DNA from: Phenylobacterium deserti
GTDB taxonomy: Bacteria > Pseudomonadota > Alphaproteobacteria > Caulobacterales > Caulobacteraceae
Direction: 5' to 3'
Length of the DNA stretch: 64,000 nucleotides
NCBI GenBank assembly: GCA_943332615.1
Contig: CALQQB010000006.1
Span: 1-64,000, forward strand
Positions within the stretch are counted from its first letter, which is position 1, and every line of letters starts with the position of its first letter. The translations under genes were made by a program, and so were the position numbers. The notes under the pieces were generated by a model. It was not told the origin of the DNA. It did no database searches and saw only the letters and a program-made list of their open reading frames with translations. Shown here piece by piece: positions 1 to 7,894 of this stretch.

Positions 1-2
1 AC

Positions 3-131
3 CGCAACCGCATCGAGCGCTGCTTCAACAAGCTCAAGCACTTTCGACGCTTCGCTACCCGATACGATCGCACCGCCAGCCATTTCCTCGCCTTCATCCA
101 CCTCGCCGCCGTCATGCTCTGGCTGCGATGA
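3..131 (+). mobile_element. 3' end of an IS5-family transposase (cut by window edge)
   Basis: The frame opens at the window edge and reads about 42 residues to a TGA. The peptide RNRIERCFNKLKHFRR followed by a hydrophobic tail ending in MLWLR is typical of the C-terminus of IS5-type DDE transposases; the glutamate in RIERCF would be the last residue of the DDE triad. The rest of the element lies outside the window, so intactness cannot be judged. It ends only 13 bases from the convergent carbonic anhydrase stop. No clear terminal inverted repeat could be assigned in the short gap. Confidence 0.75.
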
Positions 132-144
132 ATGTCGATTCGTC

Positions 145-765
145 CTAGTCCACGTACTCCGCCAGATCTTCCGGCCCCGAGACCGATACGCCCAGGTCCG
201 TCACCAGCCCGGTGCTCAGCGTGTAGACCCAGCCATGCACGCACAGCGGCTGGCCGCGCTTCCACGCATCGGCAATGAACACGTCCGACGCCACGTTCTT
301 CACCTGGCGGATCACGTTCAGCTCGACCAGGCGGTCCCACCGGGCCTTCTCGTCGGGTAGGTCCGCCAGTTCGTGGCGGTGCTCGTGATGCACCTCGCGG
401 ATCGGGTGCAGCCAGTGGTCCACCAGCCCGCGGCGCTGGCCGTCCACCGCCGCCGCGACGCCGCCGCAGCCGTAGTGGCCGACGACCAGGATGTGCTTTA
501 CCTTGATCACATCCACCGCGAACTGCAGTACGCTCAGATAGTTGGCGTCCTGCGGAGGGGCCAGGTTCGCGACGTTGCGGTGGACGAACAGCTCGCCGGG
601 ATCCAGGTCCACGATCTCGTTGGCCGGCACGCGGCTGTCCGAGCAGCCGATCCACAGGTACTCCGGCGCCTGCTGGCCCTCCAGGCGCTTGAAGAAGGTG
701 GGGTCCACCGCCACCTTTCGCGCCGCCCAGGCACGATTTTTTTCTTTCAGGTCGTCGAGGGTCAT
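145..765 (-). CDS. can: beta-class carbonic anhydrase
   Basis: Interconverts CO2 and bicarbonate in the cytoplasm. The 206-residue protein has the beta-class zinc ligands: Cys41 and Asp43 with Arg45 in CSDSR, then His97 and Cys100 in HYGCGG. Length and spacing are normal for bacterial Can. The ATG at 765 overlaps the TGA of the upstream isomerase by one base, so it is the last gene of a three-gene operon with the GST-type isomerase and FAH hydrolase. A longer open frame continues upstream but is only the overlapping isomerase region. Linking a carbonic anhydrase to ring-cleavage enzymes has no obvious metabolic logic. Confidence 0.93.
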   Translation of the reverse strand: MTLDDLKEKNRAWAARKVAVDPTFFKRLEGQQAPEYLWIGCSDSRVPANEIVDLDPGELFVHRNVANLAPPQDANYLSVLQFAVDVIKVKHILVVGHYGCGGVAAAVDGQRRGLVDHWLHPIREVHHEHRHELADLPDEKARWDRLVELNVIRQVKNVASDVFIADAWKRGQPLCVHGWVYTLSTGLVTDLGVSVSGPEDLAEYVD

Positions 766-1424
766 CACGTCTGGCCTTGGGCGGAGGGCTTGGCGTCGGG
801 TTGCTGGTTCGGGTGGGCGGAGATGAAGGCCGGGAACAGCCCGGCGCGGTCGGCGGCGGCGGTCAGCGCCGGCCACGGCGTCAGGTCCAGTTCGAAACGG
901 CGCGCGGAATAGACCTGTGGCACGAGGCAACAGTCCGCCAGGGTCGGTTCGTCCCCGAACGCGAGCTGGCCGCCATGGCGCGAGACCATCGGCTCCAGCG
1001 CGTCGAAGCCGTCGCGGATCCAGCCGTGGATCCAGTCGGTGATCGCTTCTTGGGGAAGTCCAAGCCGGTTCAGCTTGCGACCAACCCGGGTGTTGTTCAG
1101 CGGGTGGATGTCGCAGGCGATGATCCCCGCCATGGCCCGCACCGTAGCGCGATCCACGGCCGATCGCGGCAGGATCGGCGGGGTGGGCCGGGTCTCCTCT
1201 AGCCACTCCAGGATCGCCAGGCTCTGGGTCAGCACATGGCCGTCGCCCAGGTCCAGCGTCGGGACCAGCCCTTGCGGATTGACCCCGCGATAGGCGGCCA
1301 GCCGCTGGTCTCCGGCGATCAGGTCCAGCGCCGCGTAGTCATAGGTCACGCCCTTGATCGCCAGGCCGATCCGCACCCGGTAGGGCGCGGTGGCCCGCCA
1401 CGCGGAGTGCAGGGTGAGCGCCAT
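765..1424 (-). CDS. maiA: maleylacetoacetate (or maleylpyruvate) isomerase, zeta-class GST
   Basis: A 219-residue zeta-class glutathione transferase that would isomerise maleylacetoacetate to fumarylacetoacetate in tyrosine degradation, or maleylpyruvate in the gentisate route. The N-terminal segment SAWRATAPYRVRIGLA matches the zeta-GST active-site region (usually SSCSWRVRIAL), here with Arg-Ala-Thr in place of the usual Ser-Ser-Cys. QSLAILEWLEE is the glutathione-binding SNAIL/TRAIL equivalent. The start at 1424 overlaps the stop of the FAH gene, and its stop overlaps the carbonic anhydrase start. The FAH partner supports a ring-cleavage isomerase-hydrolase pair; which substrate cannot be decided because no dioxygenase is present. 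Confidence 0.82.
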   Translation of the reverse strand: MALTLHSAWRATAPYRVRIGLAIKGVTYDYAALDLIAGDQRLAAYRGVNPQGLVPTLDLGDGHVLTQSLAILEWLEETRPTPPILPRSAVDRATVRAMAGIIACDIHPLNNTRVGRKLNRLGLPQEAITDWIHGWIRDGFDALEPMVSRHGGQLAFGDEPTLADCCLVPQVYSARRFELDLTPWPALTAAADRAGLFPAFISAHPNQQPDAKPSAQGQT

Positions 1425-2104
1425 CAGGCGATCTTGAACGAGATCGCGCCCACGCCCTCGACCTCGCCCTCGACGCGATCGCCGCGGACCAGCGGGCCGA
1501 CGCCCTCTGGGGTGCCGGTATAGATCAGGTCGCCCGGCGCCAGGCGCCACAGCTTGGAGGCTTCGGAGACGATCTCGGCGACGTTCCAGATCATGTCGGC
1601 GACCACCGCGTCCTGCTTCACCGCCCCGTTGACCGAGATCGCGATCCGGCCCTGTGGCGCGGGACCCGTCCAGCGGCGGATCGCCGAGATTGGCGCGCTG
1701 TCGTCGAAGCCCTTGGAGGCGTCCCAGGGGTGTCCCTTGTCCTTGGCCGCGTTCTGCAGGTCGCGCCGGGTTAGGTCCACGCCCACGGCATAGCCGTAGA
1801 CCAGCTTGAGCGCGCTTTCGACCGGCACGTCCGCGCCCGCGCCGCCGATCGCCACCACGAGTTCGATCTCATGATGCAGGTTCATCGTGTGCGGCGGATA
1901 GGCCGGGTCGCGGCCCGGCGGCACGACGGCGTCGGCGGGCTTGGCGAAGAAGAACGGCGGGTCGCGGTCGTCGCCGCCCATCTCGCGCCGGTGGGCTGCG
2001 TAGTTGCGCCCCACGCATAGGATGCGTCGGACCGGGAACCCTCCCGCGTCGCCCTCGACGGGGACCACAGGAACAGGCGGCGGAGCAATCACGAAATCGG
2101 CCAT
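1424..2104 (-). CDS. fumarylacetoacetate hydrolase-family protein (fumarylpyruvate hydrolase-like)
   Basis: A 226-residue FAH-fold hydrolase that cleaves a C-C bond in a fumaryl-keto acid. It has the opening ILCVGRNYAAH, the metal-binding region HHEIELVVAIG, and the closing LIYTGTPEGVGPL, all FAH-family hallmarks. The short single-domain length fits fumarylpyruvate hydrolase (NagK/YcgM type) better than the ~420-residue eukaryote-like FahA. ATG at 2104 is chosen because an AGGCGG sequence lies about 6 bases upstream; an upstream in-frame codon adds only 14 low-complexity residues. First gene of the overlapping operon; its promoter should lie in 2105-2352. Confidence 0.85.
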   Translation of the reverse strand: MADFVIAPPPVPVVPVEGDAGGFPVRRILCVGRNYAAHRREMGGDDRDPPFFFAKPADAVVPPGRDPAYPPHTMNLHHEIELVVAIGGAGADVPVESALKLVYGYAVGVDLTRRDLQNAAKDKGHPWDASKGFDDSAPISAIRRWTGPAPQGRIAISVNGAVKQDAVVADMIWNVAEIVSEASKLWRLAPGDLIYTGTPEGVGPLVRGDRVEGEVEGVGAISFKIA

Positions 2105-2352
2105 GTCGCCGCCTTTAGGCCCCCGCTGACGCCCTGTGAACCCCACGTCAGGTCAGGTGTCTGCCGCCGCCCAGGCGCCCATGCAACTATGCCCGGGTTG
2201 TGCGCGCCAGCGGGAGCGGCAAGCTAACGCGATGCGAAGCGGAAAACGCATGGAAACAATCAACTAGATTGACCGTTATCACGCCTGTCCAATCGCCCTG
2301 GAATCGGGTCGAAAGGCTTTGAACCGGCGAATTCTACGGCTAAGCCAGCCGG
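2105..2352. other. divergent intergenic region, no gene seen
   Basis: The 248 bases separate the FAH operon (minus) from the CoA transferase (plus), so promoters for both must lie here. The part near 2250-2290 is locally AT-richer (around CAACTAGATTGACCGTTATC) and is the most likely promoter zone. No palindromic operator or GSR motif was found. Confidence 0.4.
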
Positions 2353-3582
2353 ATGACCACCCGCGCCCCCGCCGCCGCCACGAAACCCGCCACGGGCCCC
2401 TTGGCCGACCTCGTCGTCATCGAGATGGGCAGCCTGATCGCCGGGCCGTTCTGCGGCCAGATCCTGGGCGACTTCGGGGCCGAGGTGATCAAGATCGAGG
2501 ACCCCAAGGTGGGCGATCCCATGCGCCAGTGGGGCCGCAGCCTGCCGAAGGGGTTGTCGCCCTGGTGGCCGGTGATCGGGCGCAACAAGAAGTCGGTGGG
2601 CATCGACCTGCGCAAACCGGAGGGCCAGGCGCTGGCCCGCGAGCTGATCGCCGGGGCCGACATCGTCATCGAGAACTTCCGGCCCGGCGCGATGGAGAAG
2701 TGGGGGCTGTCCTACGAGACGCTGTCGGCGACCAACCCCCGGCTGGTGATGGCCCGGATCTCCGGCTTCGGCCAGACCGGGCCCTATTCTCAGCGCGCCG
2801 GCTACGGCCTGATCGGCGAGGCCATGGGCGGGCTGCGCCATGTCACCGGCGAACCCGACCGGCCCCCCGCGCGGGCCGGGATCTCCATCGGCGACAGCCT
2901 GGCGGCCATGCATGCGGTGATGGGCATCACCATGGCCCTGCATCACCGCGAGCGCACCGGCCAGGGCCAGGTGATCGACGCGGCCCTATATGAGAGCGTG
3001 CTGGCGGTGATGGAGAACCTGATCACCGAATATGACATCACCGGCTATGTGCGGGAGCGGTCGGGCTCGATCCTACCGGGCATCGCACCGTCCAATGCCT
3101 ACCCGTGCAAAAACGGTGAGATGATCCTGATCGGCGGCAACGGCGACAACGTCTATGCGCGGCTGACCGAGGCCATGGGGCGAGCCGACCTGAAGAGCGA
3201 CCCCAAGTTCGTCGATCACGCCAGCCGCGGGACCAACCAGCACGAGCTGGATCTGATCATCTCCAGCTGGACCAGCGGGTTCGACCTTTCCGAACTGCTG
3301 CCGTTGCTGGAGGGCAAGGGTATCCCAGCGTCGCGCGTATTCCGCGCGCCGGACATGCTGGAGGACCCGCAGTTCATCGCCCGCGAGGCCATCGTCTCGG
3401 TGGAGCACCCGGTGTTCGGGCCGGTGCGGATGCAGAACGCGTTCCCGAAGCTGTCGGCGACGCCGGGCCAAGTACGCTGGCCGGGGCCAACGCTGGGCCA
3501 GCATACCGCCGAGGTGCTGGCCGCGCGGGCCGGCTGTACGCCGGAGCGGCTCACGGAACTGAAGGGACTGGGCGTGATCTGA
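2353..3582 (+). CDS. CaiB/BaiF family (type III) CoA transferase
   Basis: A 409-residue family III CoA transferase that would move CoA between organic acids. The N-terminus VVIEMGSLIAGPFCGQILGD with the following GAEVIKIE is the family signature, and the catalytic aspartate is the Asp in QVIDAALYES about residue 200. DLRKPEGQALARELIAGAD and IENFRPGAMEKWGL are also standard. Length is normal. It stands alone, divergent from the FAH operon, with a GC stem-loop just after its stop. Substrate is unknown; formyl-CoA, succinyl-CoA or an aromatic acid are all possible in this family. Confidence 0.9.
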   Translation: MTTRAPAAATKPATGPLADLVVIEMGSLIAGPFCGQILGDFGAEVIKIEDPKVGDPMRQWGRSLPKGLSPWWPVIGRNKKSVGIDLRKPEGQALARELIAGADIVIENFRPGAMEKWGLSYETLSATNPRLVMARISGFGQTGPYSQRAGYGLIGEAMGGLRHVTGEPDRPPARAGISIGDSLAAMHAVMGITMALHHRERTGQGQVIDAALYESVLAVMENLITEYDITGYVRERSGSILPGIAPSNAYPCKNGEMILIGGNGDNVYARLTEAMGRADLKSDPKFVDHASRGTNQHELDLIISSWTSGFDLSELLPLLEGKGIPASRVFRAPDMLEDPQFIAREAIVSVEHPVFGPVRMQNAFPKLSATPGQVRWPGPTLGQHTAEVLAARAGCTPERLTELKGLGVI

Positions 3583-3588
3583 CGAGGC

Positions 3589-3612
3589 GGTCCGCGACCT
3601 CTGCCGCGGACC
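3589..3612 (+). terminator. stem-loop after the CoA transferase
   Basis: GGTCCGCG (3589-3596) pairs perfectly with CGCGGACC (3605-3612) around an 8-base loop, seven bases after the stop. There is no T-run, so it may be a weak or Rho-assisted terminator. Confidence 0.4.
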
Positions 3613-3786
3613 CCTTGACGAAGCCGGGTCGCCTGTACCGGGCGATTTCCCATGGCCACCGGACTGGCCCCCGCAGGTTCCCCGCGGGCCCTCATGACAT
3701 CCTGTTAGAACCCGTAGCCGGCCTTGCGGAGGTGACGCCTTGTCTCAGGGCGATCTCGTCGCGCGTCACCTTGGCGCGGAAAATGA

Positions 3787-5205
3787 CTAACGTCCGCGGG
3801 CCGCCAGCAGCTCGGCGACGGCGGCGGCCACCTGGGTGACATCGTAGGGCTTGCGGATCACCGGCGCATCAAAACCCCCAGGTGCGCCACCCGCCTCGCC
3901 GTAGCCGGTGGCGAACACGAAAGGGATCTTGCGCTGGGTCAGCAGTTCGGCCACCGGCGCCACCGAGCGGCCGTTCAGGTTGGCGTCAAGGACGGCGGCG
4001 TCGATCGGCTGGTCGAGGAGGGCCAGCGCTTCTTCCAACTCATAAGCCGGACCCACCACCTTGGCGCCAGCGTCGGAGAGGCCGGTCTCAAGTTCCAGGG
4101 CCAACAGGACCGCATCCTCGACGATCAGCACACGAGCGCCCTTCAGATTGGGTGGGCCGGCGGACGTCGCCACCGTCTCGGTCATCCACGTCGTCGGGGC
4201 ATGGGGCATGACGTCCGGCCGTTCCGCCATGGCCTGCGGCCCGGCGGAGAGACGGGCGACGACCCCGTTTGGGCGGTATTCCACGGCGGTTCCGCCGTTC
4301 AGTTCGCGGCCGGTCACCTGGTTCAGGAGGGTCTGACCAAAGCCCACGCGGGCGGGCGGGCTGACCGTCGGTCCACCGCTCTCAGTCCAGGTCAGATCGA
4401 AACCGCCGTCCTGTCGCACGGTCCAGGACAGCGCCACGTGCCCGCCTTCCGCCGACAAAGCCCCGAATTTCACCGCATTTGTGGCCAGCTCGTGAAGGGC
4501 CAGCGACAGGGCGTTGGCGGCGCGGGGCGTGAGGAACAGCTCGGGTCCGGCCCAGCTGGTCTGGCCTGGCGCGATGGCGCCCAGCTCAGCGGCGGCCAGA
4601 TGGTCGATGGCCGCGCCACGCCATCGGGCGGCCGTGAGCAGCTCGTTGGCCGACGCCATGGCCTTTAACCGGCCCCCGAAGGTGGTCAGGAAGCCTTCGA
4701 GCGAAGTGGTGCGCTTGGCGGTCTGCTGGGCCAGGGCCTGAACGGCGGCCAGCACGTTTTTCACCCGGTGGTCCAACTCGGCCATCAGCTGTTGGCGAGA
4801 GGCCTCCTCCACATGGTGCTGGCTCACGTCCTCGACGATGCCGGTGATGCTTGTGGCCCGGCCCGCTGGGTCCCGCGCGACCACACCGGCGAGCCGAAGC
4901 CAGATGGTGGCGTCGTCCGTCGGCCGTATCAGCCGGAACCGTACGTCGAACGAGGCGCCCTCGCGAAGCGCCGCCGCGCGATGGGTCCGGAACAGCTCGC
5001 GATCGTCCGGATGCGCATGAACCTCCATGAGCTCGCCGGCCTGTTCGAACGTCTCTCCGGCAGGGAACCCGGTGATCGCCGCCATGCGCGGCGAAATCAG
5101 AAGAGTCTTGCGCTCGATGTCCCATTGAAACTCGCCCAGGCCCGACGCCTGGAGCGCGAGCTCCAAGCGTTTGAGGTCTGATCCGGGATCTTTCGGGGCC
5201 GTCAT
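3787..5205 (-). CDS. PAS - HWE histidine kinase - receiver hybrid
   Basis: A soluble 472-residue hybrid sensor kinase. Residues ~12-130 form a PAS domain (LGEFQWDIERKTLLISPRM). The HWE kinase core follows: ELDHRVKN with phospho-acceptor His146, the N-box HELATNAVKFGAL near 238, and the family's WxE motif as WTE at 273-275. A receiver domain fills ~357-472, with phospho-Asp in VLDANLNG at 407. The start is uncertain: ATG 5205 or ATG 5247 (14 residues longer). It is divergent from the YqjD-like gene, which has a GSR promoter. HWE kinases often feed the PhyR system in alphaproteobacteria, so an input or phosphatase role in GSR is inferred, not shown. Confidence 0.88.
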   Translation of the reverse strand: MTAPKDPGSDLKRLELALQASGLGEFQWDIERKTLLISPRMAAITGFPAGETFEQAGELMEVHAHPDDRELFRTHRAAALREGASFDVRFRLIRPTDDATIWLRLAGVVARDPAGRATSITGIVEDVSQHHVEEASRQQLMAELDHRVKNVLAAVQALAQQTAKRTTSLEGFLTTFGGRLKAMASANELLTAARWRGAAIDHLAAAELGAIAPGQTSWAGPELFLTPRAANALSLALHELATNAVKFGALSAEGGHVALSWTVRQDGGFDLTWTESGGPTVSPPARVGFGQTLLNQVTGRELNGGTAVEYRPNGVVARLSAGPQAMAERPDVMPHAPTTWMTETVATSAGPPNLKGARVLIVEDAVLLALELETGLSDAGAKVVGPAYELEEALALLDQPIDAAVLDANLNGRSVAPVAELLTQRKIPFVFATGYGEAGGAPGGFDAPVIRKPYDVTQVAAAVAELLAARGR

Positions 5206-5296
5206 CTCCTCAACATAGGAAGACCCGCGCGGCCACGCGACCGTCATCACGTGCAAACTTTCGTGGCGGCGATGCGACCTCTTTGCGAGCGGGGCT

Positions 5297-5321
5297 GGAA
5301 CGACCTATGTTGCAATGCGTT
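5297..5321 (+). promoter_or_regulatory. EcfG-type (general stress) promoter of the yqjD-like gene
   Basis: GGAAC (5297-5301), 16 bases, then CGTT (5318-5321): an exact match to the EcfG/SigT consensus GGAAC-N16/17-CGTT. The ATG it serves is at 5371, leaving a ~43-base leader. It also lies in the divergent region of the HWE kinase. Confidence 0.85.
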
Positions 5322-5370
5322 GTCGCAAGGTTCCCGCGGGGGGAACGCTTCCGTCTGGAGATATCTGAAC

Positions 5371-5679
5371 ATGCCCGCCAAGGCCGGCCCCCTTACGACC
5401 GAAGATGTGGCCGAAGTGGCCAACGATACCGCCGCCAAGATCAGCGCTGACGCGCAGAAGGCGATCGCCGACGCCGCGAAGCGCATCGAGGCCGCCGTTC
5501 AGCAGGGCCTGGAGCAGGTCCGCGCCCAGAGCCGCGTCTATGCCGACGTTGCCGGCGACCAGCTGGACGAAGCCTCACGCGTCGCCAGCGAGCAGATCCG
5601 CGCCCGGCCACTGGCCGCCACGGGTGCGGCTCTCGGCATCGGCGTGCTGATCGGCATGCTGCTGGCCTCGCGACGCTGA
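5371..5679 (+). CDS. YqjD/ElaB-like (DUF883) membrane-anchored protein
   Basis: 102 residues: a long amphipathic, Ala-rich helix (residues ~8-75, rich in Ala, Glu, Gln and Asp) followed by one C-terminal membrane helix (TGAALGIGVLIGMLLASRR). This is the ElaB/YgaM/YqjD architecture; in E. coli these proteins anchor at the inner membrane and bind ribosomes in stationary phase under RpoS control. The ATG at 5371 is preceded by GGAG at 5357-5360. An upstream in-frame extension is ignored because the promoter lies inside it. The exact EcfG promoter upstream predicts general-stress induction. Probably co-transcribed with the next gene, 11 bases downstream. Confidence 0.8.
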   Translation: MPAKAGPLTTEDVAEVANDTAAKISADAQKAIADAAKRIEAAVQQGLEQVRAQSRVYADVAGDQLDEASRVASEQIRARPLAATGAALGIGVLIGMLLASRR

Positions 5680-5690
5680 ACCGAACCACG

Positions 5691-6101
5691 TTGAACCTAA
5701 GGCGAATCCTGAACCTCGCAGCCGCCTTCGCCGCTGTCGCGACGTCTGCGGCGGTGGTGATCGTAGCCGCGTCGTTCGCGGTCTACGCTTTGGCCAAATC
5801 CTATCTGGGAGAGGCTGGCGCCGCGGCCATGGTTGCGGGTGTCTTCGCCCTGATCGCGGTGATCATCGCCTGGCTGGCGACCCGCAAGGTGGTTCCGAAG
5901 GCAAAGCGCGGCGGCAAGCTCGACGACGCGACTCTCACCGACCGTCTGGTGGATATGGCCAAGGAACGGCCGATGGTGGCCCTGGGCGCGGCGGCGGTGG
6001 CGGCGGCGGCGGCTTCTGTCGTGCTGATCCGCAACCCGGCGGTGATCACCGCCGTGCTCAGCGCGTTCATGGCCGGCAAGGCGTCGAAATCCGGCAAGTA
6101 G
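5691..6101 (+). CDS. holin-like / YqjE-like small membrane protein
   Basis: 136 residues with three predicted membrane helices: ~8-36, ~42-64 (AAMVAGVFALIAVIIAWLA) and a weaker Ala-rich one at ~96-116. Between them is a basic stretch (KVVPKAKRGGK). This layout is like the YqjE/phage-holin superfamily. The best start is TTG at 5691, with no good Shine-Dalgarno sequence; there is no nearby ATG that keeps the first helix. The YqjD-like gene ends 11 bases upstream, so the pair mirrors the E. coli yqjD-yqjE order and is probably driven by the same GSR promoter. Function is unknown. Confidence 0.68.
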   Translation: MNLRRILNLAAAFAAVATSAAVVIVAASFAVYALAKSYLGEAGAAAMVAGVFALIAVIIAWLATRKVVPKAKRGGKLDDATLTDRLVDMAKERPMVALGAAAVAAAAASVVLIRNPAVITAVLSAFMAGKASKSGK

Positions 6102-6167
6102 GCCTGGACGCGCCTCGTCCAGACGCCCGGCATTCCGACCGGCGATGCCGCCTGTTCACGGAGATCG

Positions 6168-6950
6168 CTACCTCGAGCGCCGATCCAGCGCCCACGTCCG
6201 GTAGGGCTCGAGCTTCGAGCCTGTCCAGGCGAGCGCGATGATGCGGATGCAACCGTCCTCGACCTCGACCACATTGAACGACGGCGGCACGCCGCGTTCC
6301 CTGACCGACAGCGTCCCGGCACCCACCGCATAGGTTCTGCCGTCACCGCAGGGGTAGGCCCAGATGAACGGTGCGTGGATGTGGCCGGAAAGCACCAGGT
6401 CCACCCGCGCCTCGGCGAACCGTTTTGCCGCCGCCGGCCCGCCCCAGACCCGCGCCGTCATCGGCCCACCCAGCATCTCGATCAGCGGATGGTGGACCAC
6501 GACGATCCGCAAGCCGTCGCCCGGTTCGAACGCCTCTGCGGCCGCCCGCGCCTGGCGCCGCGTCATCTGGCCCTTGGACCAGTTCAGGCGGGGCTGCGCG
6601 CCCCGGGCGGTGTTGATTCCGCGCACCGCGACGCCGGCGCCACGCCAAGTCTGCGTCCGGGCGGGGCCGATATGGTGTTCGTAGCGCCGGAAGGGAGCGA
6701 AGACGCGCTCGGCCCAGGCCAGGTAGGGCGCGTCGTGGTTGCCGGGTGTCACCAGCCATGGCTCCGGCAGCGTCGCCAGCCAGGCCGCGGCGCTCTGGAA
6801 CTCCGCCACTTCGCCGAACTTGGTCAGGTCGCCGGACACCACCACCAGATCGAAGCCGCCCGCCTGCACATACCCGGCCGCGGCGGCGACGGCGTCCTTG
6901 TTCTCACCGCCAAAATGAATGTCCGACAGGTGCGCAAGCCGAAAGTTCAC
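6168..6950 (-). CDS. calcineurin-like metallophosphoesterase
   Basis: A 260-residue phosphoesterase with all the dinuclear metal motifs in order: DIHFGG near residue 10, GDL near 40, GNHD near 75, HHP near 150 and GHIH near 190. It resembles CpdA/Icc-type enzymes; substrate is unknown. The start is GTG at 6950, which overlaps the stop of the lipid kinase gene in a GTGA arrangement, so the two are translationally coupled. It is the third gene of the operon behind the GSR promoter at 8214-8238. Acting on the kinase's lipid product or on a cyclic nucleotide are both open possibilities. Confidence 0.85.
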   Translation of the reverse strand: MNFRLAHLSDIHFGGENKDAVAAAAGYVQAGGFDLVVVSGDLTKFGEVAEFQSAAAWLATLPEPWLVTPGNHDAPYLAWAERVFAPFRRYEHHIGPARTQTWRGAGVAVRGINTARGAQPRLNWSKGQMTRRQARAAAEAFEPGDGLRIVVVHHPLIEMLGGPMTARVWGGPAAAKRFAEARVDLVLSGHIHAPFIWAYPCGDGRTYAVGAGTLSVRERGVPPSFNVVEVEDGCIRIIALAWTGSKLEPYRTWALDRRSR

Positions 6951-7894
6951 AGGGTGTCCTGCGGCGGTGCAAGGATGCGGCAGACGGCCGGCTCGAAGCG
7001 GATCTCGGTGAGGCTGGAAAGTTTCACCGTCTCGCCGTCGAGGATCGCCGGGATCAGCTGGGCCGACCAGACGCGGACAACCTGGCACGCCTCGCTCTCG
7101 ACCCCCGGATCGAGCCGCCAGTCGCGGATCAGCGCATTGACGCCCAGGCGCAGCACCTCGGCACCGTCGCGGATGTTCAGCGCCGACGCCTCCAGGGCCT
7201 GGGTATGGGCGTCCAGCCCCTTCGAGGCAATTGGGCACATCAGCACCAGGGCTTCGGCCTTCTCGCGTCCGCCGCCGTCCAGGGCGTAGCGCAGCCGCCC
7301 CGCGAACGCCCGGTCGAGAGCGCGGCGCGCGCGCATCCAGGCCAGCCGGGCCTTGCCGGCTCGCATCGCCTCGCGCGCTGGAGCCCAGAGCGCCGGCGAG
7401 CCGAGGATCGCCGCGCAAAGGAATCTGTTCCCCTCGACCTCGCCGCCGCCGATCACCCGTTCCTCGCCCTTCTCCAGCGCCAGCCGCAGCGCTTCGGGCC
7501 AAGGCCGCACGCCATAGACCGCGTGCGGCAACATATTCATCGTGCCGCCAGGCAGAGGCGCCAGGATCGGGCCGCCGGGGCCGCAGAGTTCAGCCGCCGT
7601 GCGCGCCGTGCCGTCCCCCGCCAGCACCACCAGCAGGTCCGGCTTGGCCGCCACGGCGGACGCCAGGCATTCGGCAATGTCCTTGGTTGCGGGCGCGCAG
7701 ATGTTCGCGGTGATCCCGTACTCGGCGAAGATCGCTTCGAGTTGCGCAGGCGCGTCGTCGCCAACGCTGCCTGAGGCGACGTTGGCGACGACTTCGACCT
7801 TGGCGAAGCGCGGGCGCAGGGCGGGGGCAGGCTTAGTTTGGAGGGGCAGCCGCGTCGGTCCTGTCTGCAGTCGTGGTCTTGGAGGTCGCGTCAT
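6947..7894 (-). CDS. diacylglycerol kinase-family lipid kinase
   Basis: A 315-residue DAGK-catalytic-domain protein. The ATP-binding GDGTARTAAEL and the adjacent PLPGGTMNMLPH are the diagnostic motifs of the DgkB/YegS family; a C-terminal beta-rich half (residues ~150-310) completes the usual two-domain lipid kinase. It would phosphorylate diacylglycerol, a sphingoid base or a related lipid at the inner membrane. The only ATG start is at 7894, 62 bases inside the upstream small membrane gene, so translational coupling is likely; a shorter start would need a CTG. It ends inside the GTG start of the phosphoesterase. The operon has an exact EcfG promoter. Confidence 0.85.
   Translation of the reverse strand: MTRPPRPRLQTGPTRLPLQTKPAPALRPRFAKVEVVANVASGSVGDDAPAQLEAIFAEYGITANICAPATKDIAECLASAVAAKPDLLVVLAGDGTARTAAELCGPGGPILAPLPGGTMNMLPHAVYGVRPWPEALRLALEKGEERVIGGGEVEGNRFLCAAILGSPALWAPAREAMRAGKARLAWMRARRALDRAFAGRLRYALDGGGREKAEALVLMCPIASKGLDAHTQALEASALNIRDGAEVLRLGVNALIRDWRLDPGVESEACQVVRVWSAQLIPAILDGETVKLSSLTEIRFEPAVCRILAPPQDTL

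Noticed and set aside
3615..3839. 74-residue plus-strand frame between the CoA transferase and the HWE kinase
   Set aside because: Low-complexity Arg-rich end overlapping the kinase gene antisense, no ribosome binding site.
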